From assembly GCF_900114005.1 (NCBI RefSeq), contig NZ_FORM01000001.1, forward strand, positions 372,001 through 436,000: 64,000 bases of DNA. Reading direction: 5' to 3'. The notes below the pieces were generated by a model that did not search any database, was not told the DNA's origin, and worked only from the letters and a program-made list of their open reading frames with translations. This DNA comes from Olleya namhaensis. GTDB lineage: Bacteria > Bacteroidota > Bacteroidia > Flavobacteriales > Flavobacteriaceae. Below, piece by piece: positions 26,778 to 36,902 of this stretch; position 1 is the stretch's first letter; every line of letters begins with the position of its first letter. The position numbers and the translations under genes were made by a program.

Positions 26778-27149
26778 TTTGTTTTTTTGACGCACATCTT
26801 TACCCAAAAAATAAGACACTAACACTATAAAAATAGTATAAAAAGACATCCCAAAAAGACCATGTCCTGCATTGTAATGCGCAACAGTAGCTAATATGAC
26901 ATCAAAGAAAAAGCCTGCATAAGCCCATTCTGTGAGCCAAGCACTTTTACGCCATAAAATCATGACAACACCTAAAACTTTAATAATAGCTAAAGGAATT
27001 ACAATATAAGTCGGATAGTTTAAACTTTTAAAATAGCCTTCTATCATTGCTGTATTGAAAAAGTACATTTGAGCCGAGTACAAAAACATGGCGCAAACCA
27101 AAATTGTACTAACCCAATATAATATGTTTTTTATAGATGTTTGTTTCAT
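26766..27149 (-). CDS. DoxX-like membrane protein
   Basis: 127 aa integral membrane protein with four hydrophobic segments, matching the DoxX-like family (LNYPTYIVIPLAIIKVLGVV and WLTEWAYAGFFFDVILA). The function of the family is poorly known; some members are linked to redox or membrane stress. It lies 50 bases downstream of the 27200-27931 gene and may share its transcript. Confidence 0.8.
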   Translation of the reverse strand: MKQTSIKNILYWVSTILVCAMFLYSAQMYFFNTAMIEGYFKSLNYPTYIVIPLAIIKVLGVVMILWRKSAWLTEWAYAGFFFDVILATVAHYNAGHGLFGMSFYTIFIVLVSYFLGKDVRQKNKLIV

Positions 27150-27199
27150 GTAATTATTGTGTGATTTTTAATTATTTTAAGCAGATACTTGCAACCAGA

Positions 27200-27931
27200 C
27201 TACTCAAATCTAGCACCAATAATTGCCATAAAGCGGATTTCGTAATCTTCTTTACCTTCCCAATTATTATAATCTGGCTTAACCACATTATTAATTAAAT
27301 TACTTGCTTCTTCTAAAGAAGACGATGTGTTTAATTGTGATAACACTCTGTTATAATCGTCAACTTCTCCATCAAACAAATGTTTGATAAAAGCTAACTT
27401 ATCATTTAAACCTATATTTAATCCAGATTTCAATCTATCGTTTAAACTCTTTTTCTCATTAGCATCAGACTTTGCTACCGGTTCAAAAACAGGAATATCA
27501 TCAAATCCAGCAGTGATATCTTCAAAATCGTTTTTACTATAGTCTTCCTTTGGTAAAACTGAAGCAAGCAAATCGTCCACCTGATGGGTTTCGTCCGGCA
27601 TTTGAGCAACCATATCCTTAATTTTCTCCATTAATGGCTCCATTATAGCATCATCTTCATCATCATCTAAGTTAATGTAGGTTTTATTATCAACTTCAAT
27701 ATTATCGCTTACCTTATTATTAAAAGCAGAGTCTAACATATCAAAAAACGAGGAGTCATTTCCTATAGTTGGCAAAGCGTCGTCTAAATTTTCGCTTGCA
27801 AACTTCAAAACAGTTAATTTTTCATACAAAGCAGCAACCTCAGCATGCATTTGGTTAACATCCTCTTTACCACCTAGCTTTAGAATCCTATGTGCTATAC
27901 TCATTAATTCTGATTCTAATTTCTTCTTCAT
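27200..27931 (-). CDS. Conserved hypothetical protein, acidic, cytosolic
   Basis: 243 aa with no signal peptide or membrane segment. The N-terminal 50 residues look helical (MHAEVAALYEKLTVLKFASE). A long acidic linker follows (about 65-150; LDDDEDDAIMEP), then a C-terminal segment LNDRLKSGLNIGLNDKLAFI and FDGEVDDYNRVLSQLNTSSS that looks folded. I believe homologues are common in Flavobacteriia, but I cannot assign a function. It diverges from tdk. Confidence 0.75.
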   Translation of the reverse strand: MKKKLESELMSIAHRILKLGGKEDVNQMHAEVAALYEKLTVLKFASENLDDALPTIGNDSSFFDMLDSAFNNKVSDNIEVDNKTYINLDDDEDDAIMEPLMEKIKDMVAQMPDETHQVDDLLASVLPKEDYSKNDFEDITAGFDDIPVFEPVAKSDANEKKSLNDRLKSGLNIGLNDKLAFIKHLFDGEVDDYNRVLSQLNTSSSLEEASNLINNVVKPDYNNWEGKEDYEIRFMAIIGARFE

Positions 27932-28039
27932 GGTTTTATTTTTTTTTATAATTTTTGAATTTATTGCAAGTTAGCCTTTTGATTTTTAATAAATTTGACC
28001 CACCTTTATACAAAACGTAAACACATTACGTTTTAGTGC

Positions 28040-28047
28040 TAAATTTA
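28040..28047 (+). promoter_or_regulatory. Candidate -7 element immediately upstream of tdk
   Basis: TAAATTTA differs from TAnnTTTG in the last base and ends four bases before the ATG at 28052. If used, the tdk mRNA would be leaderless or nearly so. Confidence 0.3.
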
Positions 28048-28051
28048 CAAA

Positions 28052-28699
28052 ATGTTTCTCGAAAATACAGTAAATCAAAAAGAACAATTTGGATGGATTG
28101 AAGTCATCTGTGGATCAATGTTTTCTGGTAAAACAGAAGAGTTAATCCGTAGGCTTAAACGTGCTCAATTTGCTAAACAAAAAGTTGAAATTTTTAAACC
28201 AGCAATCGATACACGTTATGACGAAGAGATGGTTGTCTCTCACGATTCTAACGAGATCAGATCGACTCCCGTACCCGCTGCTGCCAATATTCCAATATTA
28301 GCAGACGGTTGCGATGTGGTTGGTATTGACGAAGCTCAGTTTTTTGATGACGAAATTGTTAGAGTATGTAATGATCTAGCAAACAAAGGAATTCGTGTGA
28401 TTGTTGCCGGACTAGATATGGATTTTAAAGGAAACCCCTTTGGACCAATGCCTAATTTAATGGCGACTGCAGAATATGTTACAAAAGTACATGCGGTATG
28501 CACTAGAACAGGAAACCTTGCACAATATAGTTTTAGAAAATCTGCTAATGACAACTTAGTTTTATTAGGTGAAACTGAAGAGTATGAGCCACTGTCTAGA
28601 GCTGCTTATTACAAAGCAACCATGCGAGAAAAAATAAAAGACATAACTGTTCAGGATGCACAACAAGTAGATCAAAAACCTAAAACAACAAATGGTTAA
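28052..28699 (+). CDS. tdk: Thymidine kinase
   Basis: Type II thymidine kinase (215 aa) that salvages thymidine to dTMP. Walker A GSMFSGKT (about 21-28), [10 protein letters not shown] (Walker B, about 94-103) and the lasso-region block [17 protein letters not shown] are present. The usual structural zinc site (four Cys/His) is degraded: only the Cys of CTRTGN remains, with Thr and Ser/Tyr at the other positions. The C-terminal 20 residues are polar and variable. The stop overlaps the alr start by 8 bases. Confidence 0.94.
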   Translation: MFLENTVNQKEQFGWIEVICGSMFSGKTEELIRRLKRAQFAKQKVEIFKPAIDTRYDEEMVVSHDSNEIRSTPVPAAANIPILADGCDVVGIDEAQFFDDEIVRVCNDLANKGIRVIVAGLDMDFKGNPFGPMPNLMATAEYVTKVHAVCTRTGNLAQYSFRKSANDNLVLLGETEEYEPLSRAAYYKATMREKIKDITVQDAQQVDQKPKTTNG

Positions 28700-29798
28700 C
28701 GCTCAAGAAACCGTTTTAGAAATAGATTTAAATGCCCTAAAACATAACTTTGAGTATTTAAAATCTAAACTATCAGGAAACACAAAATTTCTGGCAGTAG
28801 TAAAAGCATTTGCTTACGGTAGTGATGCTGAAGAGGTCGCTAAATATCTAGAAACATTAGATGTTGATTACTTTGCAGTTGCTTATACTTATGAAGGCGT
28901 TGCACTTCGCGATGCTGGTGTAACAACCCCAATTTTAGTGCTACACCCTCTTCCTGTTAGTTTTGACACCATTATTGAGCGCTGCTTGGAACCAAGTTTA
29001 TACTCCAAACGTTTATTGGATCTTTTTATCGCTTGCGCTGAAACACATAAACAAAGTAACTACCCTGTTCATTTAAAATTTAATACAGGCCTAAACAGGC
29101 TTGGTTTTGCAGATCAAGATATCCCTGAAATTTCAGAAGCACTATCTAAAACTGAAACTATAAAAGTAAAAAGTCTATTTTCTCATTTAGCAGAAAGCGA
29201 AGAAGTGGAACACCCAGATTTTACTTTAAAGCAAATAGAACGTTTTACAGCTATCTATAAAAAAGTATATCGTTATTTAGATTACAAACCTTTCCTACAC
29301 CTATGTAATACATCAGGACTATTAAATTATCCTGAAGCACATTTTGATATGGTTAGAAGCGGTATTGGTCTTTATGGTTTTGGAAACGATCCCCGATTTA
29401 ATAAACACCTAAAACCTATTGCATCTTTAAAAACAATTATATCTCAAATACATCATATAAAACAAGGCGAGAGTCTAGGGTATAATAGAGCCTATATAGC
29501 AGCAAAAGATACAAAAACAGCAACATTACCTATTGGCCATGCAGATGGTATTAATAGACAATATGGTAATGGACATGGTTTTGTGACTATTAATAATCAA
29601 AAAGCATACATATTAGGTAACGTTTGTATGGACATGATTATGGTAGATGTCACAAATATAGACTGTAAAGAAGGTGATCAAGTCGTCATTTTTGATACAA
29701 ATCACACTGTAGACACTTTAGCAGAAAACGCCAATTCTATCTCATACGAATTGCTTACTGCGGTATCTCAGCGAGTAAAACGCGTAATTTGTCGATAA
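28692..29798 (+). CDS. alr: Alanine racemase
   Basis: PLP enzyme (368 aa) interconverting L- and D-alanine for peptidoglycan. The PLP lysine is Lys38 in AVVKAFAYG; the catalytic Tyr of the other face is in LGYNRAYIA (about 264), and [12 protein letters not shown] and CMDMIMVD are conserved. It is a stand-alone enzyme here, not fused to MurF as in some Bacteroidota. It overlaps tdk by 8 bases, indicating translational coupling. Confidence 0.94.
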   Translation: MVNAQETVLEIDLNALKHNFEYLKSKLSGNTKFLAVVKAFAYGSDAEEVAKYLETLDVDYFAVAYTYEGVALRDAGVTTPILVLHPLPVSFDTIIERCLEPSLYSKRLLDLFIACAETHKQSNYPVHLKFNTGLNRLGFADQDIPEISEALSKTETIKVKSLFSHLAESEEVEHPDFTLKQIERFTAIYKKVYRYLDYKPFLHLCNTSGLLNYPEAHFDMVRSGIGLYGFGNDPRFNKHLKPIASLKTIISQIHHIKQGESLGYNRAYIAAKDTKTATLPIGHADGINRQYGNGHGFVTINNQKAYILGNVCMDMIMVDVTNIDCKEGDQVVIFDTNHTVDTLAENANSISYELLTAVSQRVKRVICR

Positions 29799-29894
29799 GT
29801 TAGTACCCAACCGACCTGTTTTTTCCTGTTTATGTTAAAAAATTAACTAAATTCGAAGTAGTAAATATAAACTAACATTTAAAATTAGAACATT

Positions 29895-30296
29895 ATGCTT
29901 AAAGAATTTAAGAATTTTATCATGACAGGAAACGTAATTGAATTTGCGGTTGCTGTAATTATGGCTGGAGCTATAGGACTTGTAATTAACGGTTTTGTTG
30001 GAGACATCATTATGCCAGTTGTAGGTCATTTTGCAGGAGGAATGGACTTCGCTAGCTTAGCTTACCAATTAGATCCAGCAGTATTAGCTGCTGACGGAAC
30101 AGTAGAAAAAGCTGCTAACAGTATCCGTTACGGTGCATGGATCAATACAATAATTAACTTATTTATTGTTGGTTTTGTAATGTTCTTAATGGTTAAAGCT
30201 TACAATAAAACTAAGAAGCCAGTTGAGGCTGCTGCACCAGCAGGACCAACTGATAATGAATTATTAATGGAAATCAGAGACGCTTTAAAAAAGTAA
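29895..30296 (+). CDS. mscL: Large-conductance mechanosensitive channel MscL
   Basis: 133 aa inner-membrane channel that opens on hypo-osmotic shock. The N-terminal amphipathic helix LKEFKNFIMTGNVIEFAVAV runs into TM1 (GAIGLVINGFVGDIIMPVVG), followed by a periplasmic loop, TM2 (INTIINLFIVGFVMFLMVKA) and a cytoplasmic helix ending LLMEIRDALKK. Length is normal. It has its own terminator. Confidence 0.96.
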   Translation: MLKEFKNFIMTGNVIEFAVAVIMAGAIGLVINGFVGDIIMPVVGHFAGGMDFASLAYQLDPAVLAADGTVEKAANSIRYGAWINTIINLFIVGFVMFLMVKAYNKTKKPVEAAAPAGPTDNELLMEIRDALKK

Positions 30297-30318
30297 TCTA
30301 AATTCTATTATTAGTATC

Positions 30319-30353
30319 AAAAACCGATTTTATATTTAAAATCGGTTTTTTTT
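30319..30353 (+). terminator. Terminator after mscL
   Basis: AAACCGATTTTA (30321-30332) pairs with TAAAATCGGTTT, followed by nine or more T residues. Confidence 0.9.
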
Positions 30354-30445
30354 ACGCCTAATTTTTACGAAAAAATTAATACTTTTTATATTCTTTCTTT
30401 ACTTAAATACCCTAATTTTAAACCTTAATTAAATTAATAGTAAAA

Positions 30446-31435
30446 ATGAGAGTAGCAGTAGTTGGAGCAACCGGAATGGTTGGAGAAGTAATGCGTAAAG
30501 TACTAGAAGAAAGACAGTTTCCTATTTCAGAATTTATTCCTGTAGCATCAGAACGTTCTGTAGGTAAATCTATCTCATTTAATGGTAAAGATTATACCAT
30601 TGTAAGCTTACAAGATGCCGTAAATGCTAAGCCTGATATTGCTTTATTTTCGGCAGGAGGAAACACGTCTTTAGAGTGGGCTCCAAAATTTGCGGAAGTT
30701 GGTACTACCGTTATTGATAATTCTTCTGCGTGGAGAATGGATCAAAGCAAAAAATTAATTGTTCCAGAAATTAATGCGGATCAATTAACTACATCAGATA
30801 AAATTATAGCAAACCCAAATTGCTCTACCATACAAATGGTAATGTGTTTGGCTCCGCTTCATAAAAAATACAAAATCAAACGTGTTGTTGTTTCAACTTA
30901 CCAATCTATTTCTGGTACAGGTGTAAAAGCAGTACAACAATTAGAAAACGAATTAGCCGGAATTGATGGAGAAATGGCATACCACTATCCTATCTTTAAA
31001 AATGCAATCCCGCATTGCGATGTCTTTGAAGACAATGGTTATACTAAAGAAGAATTAAAACTAGTAAACGAAACTCAAAAAATATTAAACGATAATACTA
31101 TAGCGGTAACAGCAACTGCGGTAAGAATACCTACTGCTGGTGGACATAGTGAGTCTGTAAATATTGCTTTTGAAAACGACTTTGACTTAACAGAAGTTAG
31201 GGAATTACTTAGCCAAACAGACGGTGTAGTTGTACAAGACAATACAGACGTAAACACATACCCAATGCCTTTATATGCTAATGGTAAAGACGATGTTTTT
31301 GTTGGTCGTATTAGACGTGATTTATCTCAAGCAAACACAATTAACATGTGGATTGTAAGTGATAACCTTCGTAAAGGTGCTGCAACAAACACAGTCCAAA
31401 TTGCAGAATATTTAGTAAAAAATAAATTGGTTTAA
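30446..31435 (+). CDS. asd: Aspartate-semialdehyde dehydrogenase
   Basis: NADPH-dependent reduction of aspartyl phosphate to the semialdehyde for lysine, threonine, methionine and DAP synthesis (329 aa). The Rossmann motif VGATGMVGEVM is at residues 5-15, the catalytic Cys in NPNCSTIQMV is about residue 126, and the active-site His is in PTAGGHSESVN. It is monocistronic, with a terminator at each side. Confidence 0.96.
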   Translation: MRVAVVGATGMVGEVMRKVLEERQFPISEFIPVASERSVGKSISFNGKDYTIVSLQDAVNAKPDIALFSAGGNTSLEWAPKFAEVGTTVIDNSSAWRMDQSKKLIVPEINADQLTTSDKIIANPNCSTIQMVMCLAPLHKKYKIKRVVVSTYQSISGTGVKAVQQLENELAGIDGEMAYHYPIFKNAIPHCDVFEDNGYTKEELKLVNETQKILNDNTIAVTATAVRIPTAGGHSESVNIAFENDFDLTEVRELLSQTDGVVVQDNTDVNTYPMPLYANGKDDVFVGRIRRDLSQANTINMWIVSDNLRKGAATNTVQIAEYLVKNKLV

Positions 31436-31447
31436 TATAAAACCAAA

Positions 31448-31480
31448 AAGCGTACTGCTATCTATTATAGCGTAACGCTT
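31448..31480 (+). other. Hairpin between asd and its terminator
   Basis: AAGCGT (31448-31453) pairs with ACGCTT (31475-31480), and GCTAT (31457-31461) with ATAGC (31467-31471). It sits just upstream of a separate terminator hairpin and could stabilise the asd mRNA 3' end or be a remnant element. Confidence 0.4.
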
Positions 31481-31488
31481 GAAATCTT

Positions 31489-31525
31489 AAAAAGTGCTTG
31501 TTTATTTTAAACAAGCACTTTTTTG
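31489..31525 (+). terminator. Terminator after asd
   Basis: A long stem (AAAAAGTGCTTGTTTA against TAAACAAGCACTTTTT) is followed by T residues. Confidence 0.9.
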
Positions 31526-31562
31526 TTTAAATTTATAGTCACAACCAAAACGTATTTATAAC

Positions 31563-33734
31563 ATGAAAAAAATAGCACTTTGTCTATTAACCCTTTCCAT
31601 AATTATGTCGTGTAAAGAAGAAGACCAACAACAAGCAGTAAAAAGAGATATAGTCGTTGACTATCCTGATACTAAAAAAGCAGATACAGTAACCAATTAT
31701 TTTGGAACGGTTGTAAAAGACCCATACCGATGGTTAGAAGATGATAAAAGTGCTGAAACGGAAGCTTGGGTAAAAGCAGAAAACAAAGCGACACACTCAT
31801 ACTTAGACAATATACCGTACAGAAAAGCACTTAAACAGCGTCTTGAAAAACTATGGAATTACGAGAAAATTGGCGCTCCTTTTAAAGAAGGAGAATACAC
31901 TTATTTTTATAAAAACGATGGATTACAAAACCAATATGTTATCTATAGATACAAAACCGGTGAAGACCCAAGTACAGCAACAGTATTTTTAGACCCAAAT
32001 ACTTTTAAAGAAGACGGAACCATCTCTTTAGGTGGGACAAGTTTTTCTAAAAACGGTAGCGTTTTAGCCTACGCCATCTCTGAAGGAGGTAGCGATTGGC
32101 GTAAAATATTAGTTATGGATATCGAATCTAAAAAAATTGTCGAAGACACTTTAGTCGATATTAAATTTAGTGGGATGTCTTGGTATAAAAACGAAGGCTT
32201 TTACTACTCTAGTTATGACAAGCCTAAAGGTAGTGAGCTGTCTGCAAAAACAGACCAACACAAAGTTTACTATCACAAATTAGGAACACCTCAAAAAGAA
32301 GATCAATTAATTTTTGGTGGTAAAGCTTCAGAAAAACACAGATACATTTACGGTTCAGTAACAGAAGACGACCGTTACTTAATAATTTCTCCTCGTGTTT
32401 CTACCTCAGGAAACAAATTATATATCAAAGATTTAACGCAACCTAATTCTAAACTAGTGGAGATTATTGGTAATACCGATAACGACACCTATGTATTAGT
32501 TAATGAAGGGTCAAAATTATTTTTAGTAACAAACCTTAACGCGCCAAATAAAAAAATAGTTACAGTTGACGCGTCTAATCCTACTCCAGAAAACTGGGTA
32601 GATTTTATACCAGAAACTAAAAATGTGTTAAGTCCATCAACAGCTGGCGGATACTTTTTTACTGAATATATGGTTGACGCCGTATCTAAAGTAATGCAAT
32701 ATGATTACGATGGTAAATTGGTTAGAGAAGTTAAATTACCAGGTGTAGGAAGCGCAGCTGGTTTTGGTGCTAAAAAAGATGAAAAAGAATTATACTATTC
32801 GTTTACAAATTATGTAACTCCAGGCAGCATTTACAAATACGATATAGAAAACGGAACTTCAGAATTATTCCGTAAACCAGATATCGATTTTAATCCTGAA
32901 AATTACGAGAGCAAGCAAGTTTTTTATGCTTCAAAAGACGGTACAAAAGTACCAATGATAATCACGCACAAAAAAGGATTAGAACTTAATGGTAAAAACC
33001 CAACTATTCTTTATGGTTATGGTGGTTTCAACGTTAGTTTAACGCCTAGTTTTAGCATCGCTAATGCGGTTTGGATGGAACAAGGTGGTATTTATGCTGT
33101 ACCAAATTTACGTGGTGGTGGAGAATACGGAAAAGCTTGGCATGATGCAGGAACGCAATTAAAAAAACAAAATGTTTTTGACGATTTTATCGCTGCTGCG
33201 GAATACCTTATTGATCAAAAATATACCTCATCAGACTTTTTAGCAATCCGTGGTGGATCAAACGGTGGATTATTAGTTGGTGCAACGATGACGCAACGTC
33301 CAGATTTAATGAAGGTTGCTTTACCTGCAGTTGGTGTTTTAGACATGTTACGTTATCATACTTTTACTGCAGGAGCAGGTTGGGCTTATGACTACGGAAC
33401 AGCAGAAGACAGCAAAGAAATGTTTGATTATTTAATGGGGTACTCTCCTGTACATAATGTAAAAGAAGGTGTAGAATATCCTGCAACTATGGTAACCACA
33501 GGTGATCACGATGACAGAGTTGTACCTGCACATAGTTTTAAATTTGCTGCCCAATTACAAGACAAGCAAACAGGAAGCAATCCAACATTAATACGTATCG
33601 AAACTGATGCTGGTCACGGTGCCGGAACACCTGTAAGTAAAACAATAGAGCAATATGCGGACATCTATGGTTTTACACTTTTTAATATGGGATTTGATGT
33701 TTTACCAACAGAAATCGAAGATTTTAAAGACTAA
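31563..33734 (+). CDS. Prolyl oligopeptidase family lipoprotein (S9A)
   Basis: 723 aa serine peptidase cleaving after proline in short peptides. The N terminus is a lipoprotein signal (lipobox LSIIMSC, Cys18), so it is exported and membrane-anchored. A seven-bladed propeller (about 90-440) follows the N-terminal PYRWLEDD motif, and then the alpha/beta-hydrolase domain with catalytic Ser in RGGSNGGLL (about 566), Asp in DHDDRVVP (about 650) and His in DAGHGAG (about 685). It is a single-gene unit flanked by terminators. Confidence 0.95.
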   Translation: MKKIALCLLTLSIIMSCKEEDQQQAVKRDIVVDYPDTKKADTVTNYFGTVVKDPYRWLEDDKSAETEAWVKAENKATHSYLDNIPYRKALKQRLEKLWNYEKIGAPFKEGEYTYFYKNDGLQNQYVIYRYKTGEDPSTATVFLDPNTFKEDGTISLGGTSFSKNGSVLAYAISEGGSDWRKILVMDIESKKIVEDTLVDIKFSGMSWYKNEGFYYSSYDKPKGSELSAKTDQHKVYYHKLGTPQKEDQLIFGGKASEKHRYIYGSVTEDDRYLIISPRVSTSGNKLYIKDLTQPNSKLVEIIGNTDNDTYVLVNEGSKLFLVTNLNAPNKKIVTVDASNPTPENWVDFIPETKNVLSPSTAGGYFFTEYMVDAVSKVMQYDYDGKLVREVKLPGVGSAAGFGAKKDEKELYYSFTNYVTPGSIYKYDIENGTSELFRKPDIDFNPENYESKQVFYASKDGTKVPMIITHKKGLELNGKNPTILYGYGGFNVSLTPSFSIANAVWMEQGGIYAVPNLRGGGEYGKAWHDAGTQLKKQNVFDDFIAAAEYLIDQKYTSSDFLAIRGGSNGGLLVGATMTQRPDLMKVALPAVGVLDMLRYHTFTAGAGWAYDYGTAEDSKEMFDYLMGYSPVHNVKEGVEYPATMVTTGDHDDRVVPAHSFKFAAQLQDKQTGSNPTLIRIETDAGHGAGTPVSKTIEQYADIYGFTLFNMGFDVLPTEIEDFKD

Positions 33735-33746
33735 TAATATTACTTA

Positions 33747-33802
33747 AAAAAATAGCAGCAAGTGGTTAGTAAAATATATTAACCGTTTGCTGCTATTTTT
33801 TA
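33747..33802 (+). terminator. Terminator after the prolyl oligopeptidase gene
   Basis: AATAGCAGCAA pairs with TTGCTGCTATT across a 20-odd-base loop that contains a small GGTTA/TAACC stem, ending in a T-run. Confidence 0.85.
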
Positions 33803-33836
33803 TTTCAACAATAACCATTCCCCAACATTTAAACTT

Positions 33837-35093
33837 ATGAAAAAAATACTTTTACTAGCATGTGTTGCTTTTGCCTCACTAACTGCAACAGCGCAAAAAG
33901 CGGATGTTAAAACGCAAGACGTTAAAGCTACTTTTGATCAACCAGAGATTCTAAAAAACACTAAAACGTATAGCTACACCATTCAAGATGATGGAAAATA
34001 CTGGAATTATACTGCTACTGAAGCAAATCCAACAATAGCATCCAATACAGAAGGCATAAACCTAAGTGGGTTAGAGCGTGTTACTGAAAATGCAGACTTA
34101 CAGGTAATTGTTGGTTTTTCTGGTAACCAATTAAAATCTAGTCCAGGATTAATTGTTTTACAAGGCACATACAATATCATGGTGTTAAATAAAGAAAACA
34201 AACTACTCTTGAACATTAAAGAAACTGTAGAAAAGAATGTATCCGCAGCAAAAAGCGAATACAGTATAGTAAACAGGGATACAAGAAACATAACAAAAGC
34301 ACTTATTGTTACAGAACACGTACAGGATTTACTTAAAGAATATGAGCATTTATTCTCAGGTAGTGCAGACCTAAAAGTGCCATTTGGATTGTTTAAAAAA
34401 ACAAAGGACGGTGCTGCAGAAAGTTTTAACACGTCTTCTAAACCTTTAATAGATGCCATTGTTGCTAACAGTAACGATACGGAAGCACTAGATAAAGCTA
34501 TTGCTTTTTGGACCGCTCAATTAAATGTTGATTTTGGAAAAAAAGTTAAAGACAAGATAAAAAATCGCGTTATTTACGCCAATTTAACTTCTGCAAGTTT
34601 ATTAAAAAAAGACATAAACGCTGCTAAAACCTATTTTGAATTAGTTAAAGAAAACACTGGATTCTTTGATACTTGGACTTCAAATTACAAAACAATATTT
34701 AGTCGTTTTGAAAGCGCTAATTCATTAGAAAATTCAGACAACTTAGTAACTGTTGCTGTAACACCAAATAGTGCATATTTAATTACACTACCTGCAGGAA
34801 AATACACTTACAAATCTAAAGACCCAATAAACTATTCTAAAATAGAGATTCAAAATTTTGTTCCAAATGTTAAGTCTGGTATTGCATCTTTAGACTCTAA
34901 AATAAAGCCAGAAATTTACATTTACGAAAATGATGTAAAAACACTTCGTCATTTTGGAGACGGAAATAACACTATTATTACTAATGATGGTGAAGAAATA
35001 ATCTTTAAAGTTTACAAAGGAGAATATAAGCCTTGCGTCAAACAAGCGGATGGTTCTTATAAAATGTATAACAGTAATATTGTTATAGAATAG
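33837..35093 (+). CDS. Secreted hypothetical protein
   Basis: 418 aa with a signal peptide (about 1-20, ending TATAQ). The rest is hydrophilic and mixed alpha/beta, with no motif I recognise. A short segment ITLPAGKYTYKSKDPINYSK lies in the C-terminal third. It has no sorting domain of the T9SS type, so it is probably periplasmic or released. Flanked by terminators, it is expressed alone. Function unknown. Confidence 0.8.
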   Translation: MKKILLLACVAFASLTATAQKADVKTQDVKATFDQPEILKNTKTYSYTIQDDGKYWNYTATEANPTIASNTEGINLSGLERVTENADLQVIVGFSGNQLKSSPGLIVLQGTYNIMVLNKENKLLLNIKETVEKNVSAAKSEYSIVNRDTRNITKALIVTEHVQDLLKEYEHLFSGSADLKVPFGLFKKTKDGAAESFNTSSKPLIDAIVANSNDTEALDKAIAFWTAQLNVDFGKKVKDKIKNRVIYANLTSASLLKKDINAAKTYFELVKENTGFFDTWTSNYKTIFSRFESANSLENSDNLVTVAVTPNSAYLITLPAGKYTYKSKDPINYSKIEIQNFVPNVKSGIASLDSKIKPEIYIYENDVKTLRHFGDGNNTIITNDGEEIIFKVYKGEYKPCVKQADGSYKMYNSNIVIE

Positions 35094-35115
35094 TCATAAA
35101 ACTAATTTTAAATTA

Positions 35116-35146
35116 AAGAGTCGCTCTAAATCAGAGCGACTTTTTT
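35116..35146 (+). terminator. Terminator after the 33837-35093 gene
   Basis: AGTCGCTCT (35119-35127) pairs with AGAGCGACT (35133-35141), followed by T residues. Confidence 0.9.
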
Positions 35147-35193
35147 AATACATTATTTTTCTTCTTAAAGAAGACTTAAAAAGCAATCTTTAG

Positions 35194-35225
35194 TTTGGTA
35201 GTAATAATCAATTACTCTAGTTTTG
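35194..35225 (+). promoter_or_regulatory. Promoter of the 35235 gene
   Basis: TTTG (35194-35197), a 20-bp spacer and TAGTTTTG (35218-35225) match the Bacteroidota consensus exactly. The ATG begins 10 bases after the -7 element, so the leader is only a few bases long. Confidence 0.65.
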
Positions 35226-35234
35226 CACTCGTAA

Positions 35235-35645
35235 ATGAACAAAATAGTCACTAAATATTTATCCTTATTAGCACTCTTGCTATTGACAGGACTAACTAAC
35301 GCACATGCAGATACTGCAATTGATGCGGACTATGCTTTAGCTGGTAATCATGAAAATAAAGCTTCAGTAGATGCCAACTTAGGTACTATATCTAATTTTA
35401 CAATTCAACAAAACGAAACAGCAGAATGGTTTTTCGATTATACCGAAGCCGAAGAAGCAGAAAACGAAGAAACCGTTAGTAGCACGACTATTAACTCTTT
35501 TAGTAGTTATATTTTAAAACTGTTTCATACTCAATTATTAAGTGATTTATCTTCTAAACTTCAAAAAGAAGCTAACAGTTTCACCTATATCGTTTGTCAA
35601 CCTTCGACAAAACTTCATGTTAGATTAGAAGTCTTTATAATCTGA
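35235..35645 (+). CDS. Small secreted hypothetical protein
   Basis: 136 aa with a good signal peptide (about 1-25, LSLLALLLLTGLTNAHA). The mature part is acidic in the middle (DYTEAEEAENEETVSS) and has no recognised domain. The C-terminal codons overlap a sequence resembling the short palindromic repeats near 44.7 and 46.6 kb, so the end of the protein may have been acquired by repeat insertion. It precedes the RND efflux operon by 149 bases and may be its first gene. The exact promoter supports expression. Confidence 0.65.
   Translation: MNKIVTKYLSLLALLLLTGLTNAHADTAIDADYALAGNHENKASVDANLGTISNFTIQQNETAEWFFDYTEAEEAENEETVSSTTINSFSSYILKLFHTQLLSDLSSKLQKEANSFTYIVCQPSTKLHVRLEVFII
35600..35623 (+). 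repeat. Possible degenerate REP-like sequence
   Basis: ACCTTCGACAAAACTTCATGTT resembles, with mismatches, the CNCTTCGACNNNCTCAGTGTGAC elements at 44670 and 46641. It lies in the 3' end of the 35235 gene. Confidence 0.25.
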
Positions 35646-35794
35646 TTTTTTCTTTCTATTATAGACTAATTTTTATTGGTTTATTACATATTTCAAAAAA
35701 AATAATATAACACAAACAGCCTGTCTTGTGCCGTATTGGCAATGACTTGCTGCAATCACATTTTATTTTACCAATTTATTTTAAATAAAAAATT

Positions 35795-36877
35795 ATGAAA
35801 AAAATCTTCATTTTCATGGGTTTATTCGCATGTCTAATTCATACAAGTTGCGAAACTAAAAAAGAAGAAAAGAAAGAACACGTTGCTTTTCTTGTTACCA
35901 ATCCTATTAAAAAAGACACCACTATAACTAAAGATTATGTTAGTCAAATACATTCTATTAGACATATCGAATTAAGAGCCTTAGAAAGAGGTTATCTAAA
36001 AAGCATCTCTGTAGACGAAGGGCAACATGTTAAAAAGGGACAAGCCATGTTCCAAATAATGCCAAATATTTATCAAGCTGAATTACAGAAGGCTAAAGCC
36101 GAATCTGACGCTGCCAAAATTGAGTTTCAAAACACGAAATTATTGGCGGATGGTAATGTCGTTTCTCAAAACGAATTAGCCATGGCAAATGCTAATTTAG
36201 ATAAAGCTAATGCTGAAGTAACTTTAGCACAAACACATTTAGGTTTTACTAGAATTACAGCGCCTTTTGATGGTATCATGGACCATTTAGAAGCAAGAGA
36301 AGGGAGCCTTTTAGATGAAGGCGAATTACTTACAACATTGTCTGATAATAGTCAAATGTGGGTCTATTTTAATGTCCCTGAAGCAGAATACCTAGACTAT
36401 ATTACTAGCGCCGATAAAGACACTAAAAAAGAAGTTGGCTTACTAATGGCTAACAACAAACAATTCAACCAAAAAGGAATTGTTGAAACTATTGAAGGAG
36501 AGTTTAACAGCGAAACAGGAAATATTGCTTTTAGAGCCACGTTTCCAAATCCGGATGGAATCCTAAGACATGGCGAAACAGGTAGCGTATTAATGGCAGT
36601 ACCTTTTAAAGACGTTATTATTATTCCTCAAAAAGCAACGTTTCAAGTCTTAGATAAAACCTATGTTTTTATTGTAGATCAAGACCATATCGTAAAACAA
36701 AAAGAAATTACTATTGGTGCAGAGTTACCACATCTATTTATTGTTAGTAAAGGACTATCTGAAAACGATACTATCTTACTAGAAGGTATCAGAATGGTTA
36801 AAAACAATGAAGAAATAGAAACCAAATTTTTAGAGCCAAACAAAGTAATGTCTGAGTTAGACTTATACGCTGAATAA
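35795..36877 (+). CDS. RND efflux periplasmic adaptor (membrane fusion protein), lipoprotein
   Basis: 360 aa AcrA-type adaptor linking an inner-membrane RND pump to an outer-membrane channel. The lipobox LIHTSC puts the lipidated Cys at 19. The order is typical: barrel-sandwich half (YLKSISVDEGQHVKKGQAMF), an alpha-hairpin with heptads (about 90-150), the second half (ITAPFDGIMDHL), then beta-barrel and membrane-proximal domains. It is the first gene of a three-gene operon, 25 bases upstream of the pump. Confidence 0.94.
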   Translation: MKKIFIFMGLFACLIHTSCETKKEEKKEHVAFLVTNPIKKDTTITKDYVSQIHSIRHIELRALERGYLKSISVDEGQHVKKGQAMFQIMPNIYQAELQKAKAESDAAKIEFQNTKLLADGNVVSQNELAMANANLDKANAEVTLAQTHLGFTRITAPFDGIMDHLEAREGSLLDEGELLTTLSDNSQMWVYFNVPEAEYLDYITSADKDTKKEVGLLMANNKQFNQKGIVETIEGEFNSETGNIAFRATFPNPDGILRHGETGSVLMAVPFKDVIIIPQKATFQVLDKTYVFIVDQDHIVKQKEITIGAELPHLFIVSKGLSENDTILLEGIRMVKNNEEIETKFLEPNKVMSELDLYAE

Positions 36878-36902
36878 TTTTAGAATTTAATCTACAAAAG
36901 AC

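Noticed and set aside
34007..34459. 150-codon minus-strand frame
   Set aside because: It is wholly inside the 33837-35093 secreted protein gene, which has a signal peptide, promoter spacing and terminator; the antisense frame has none.
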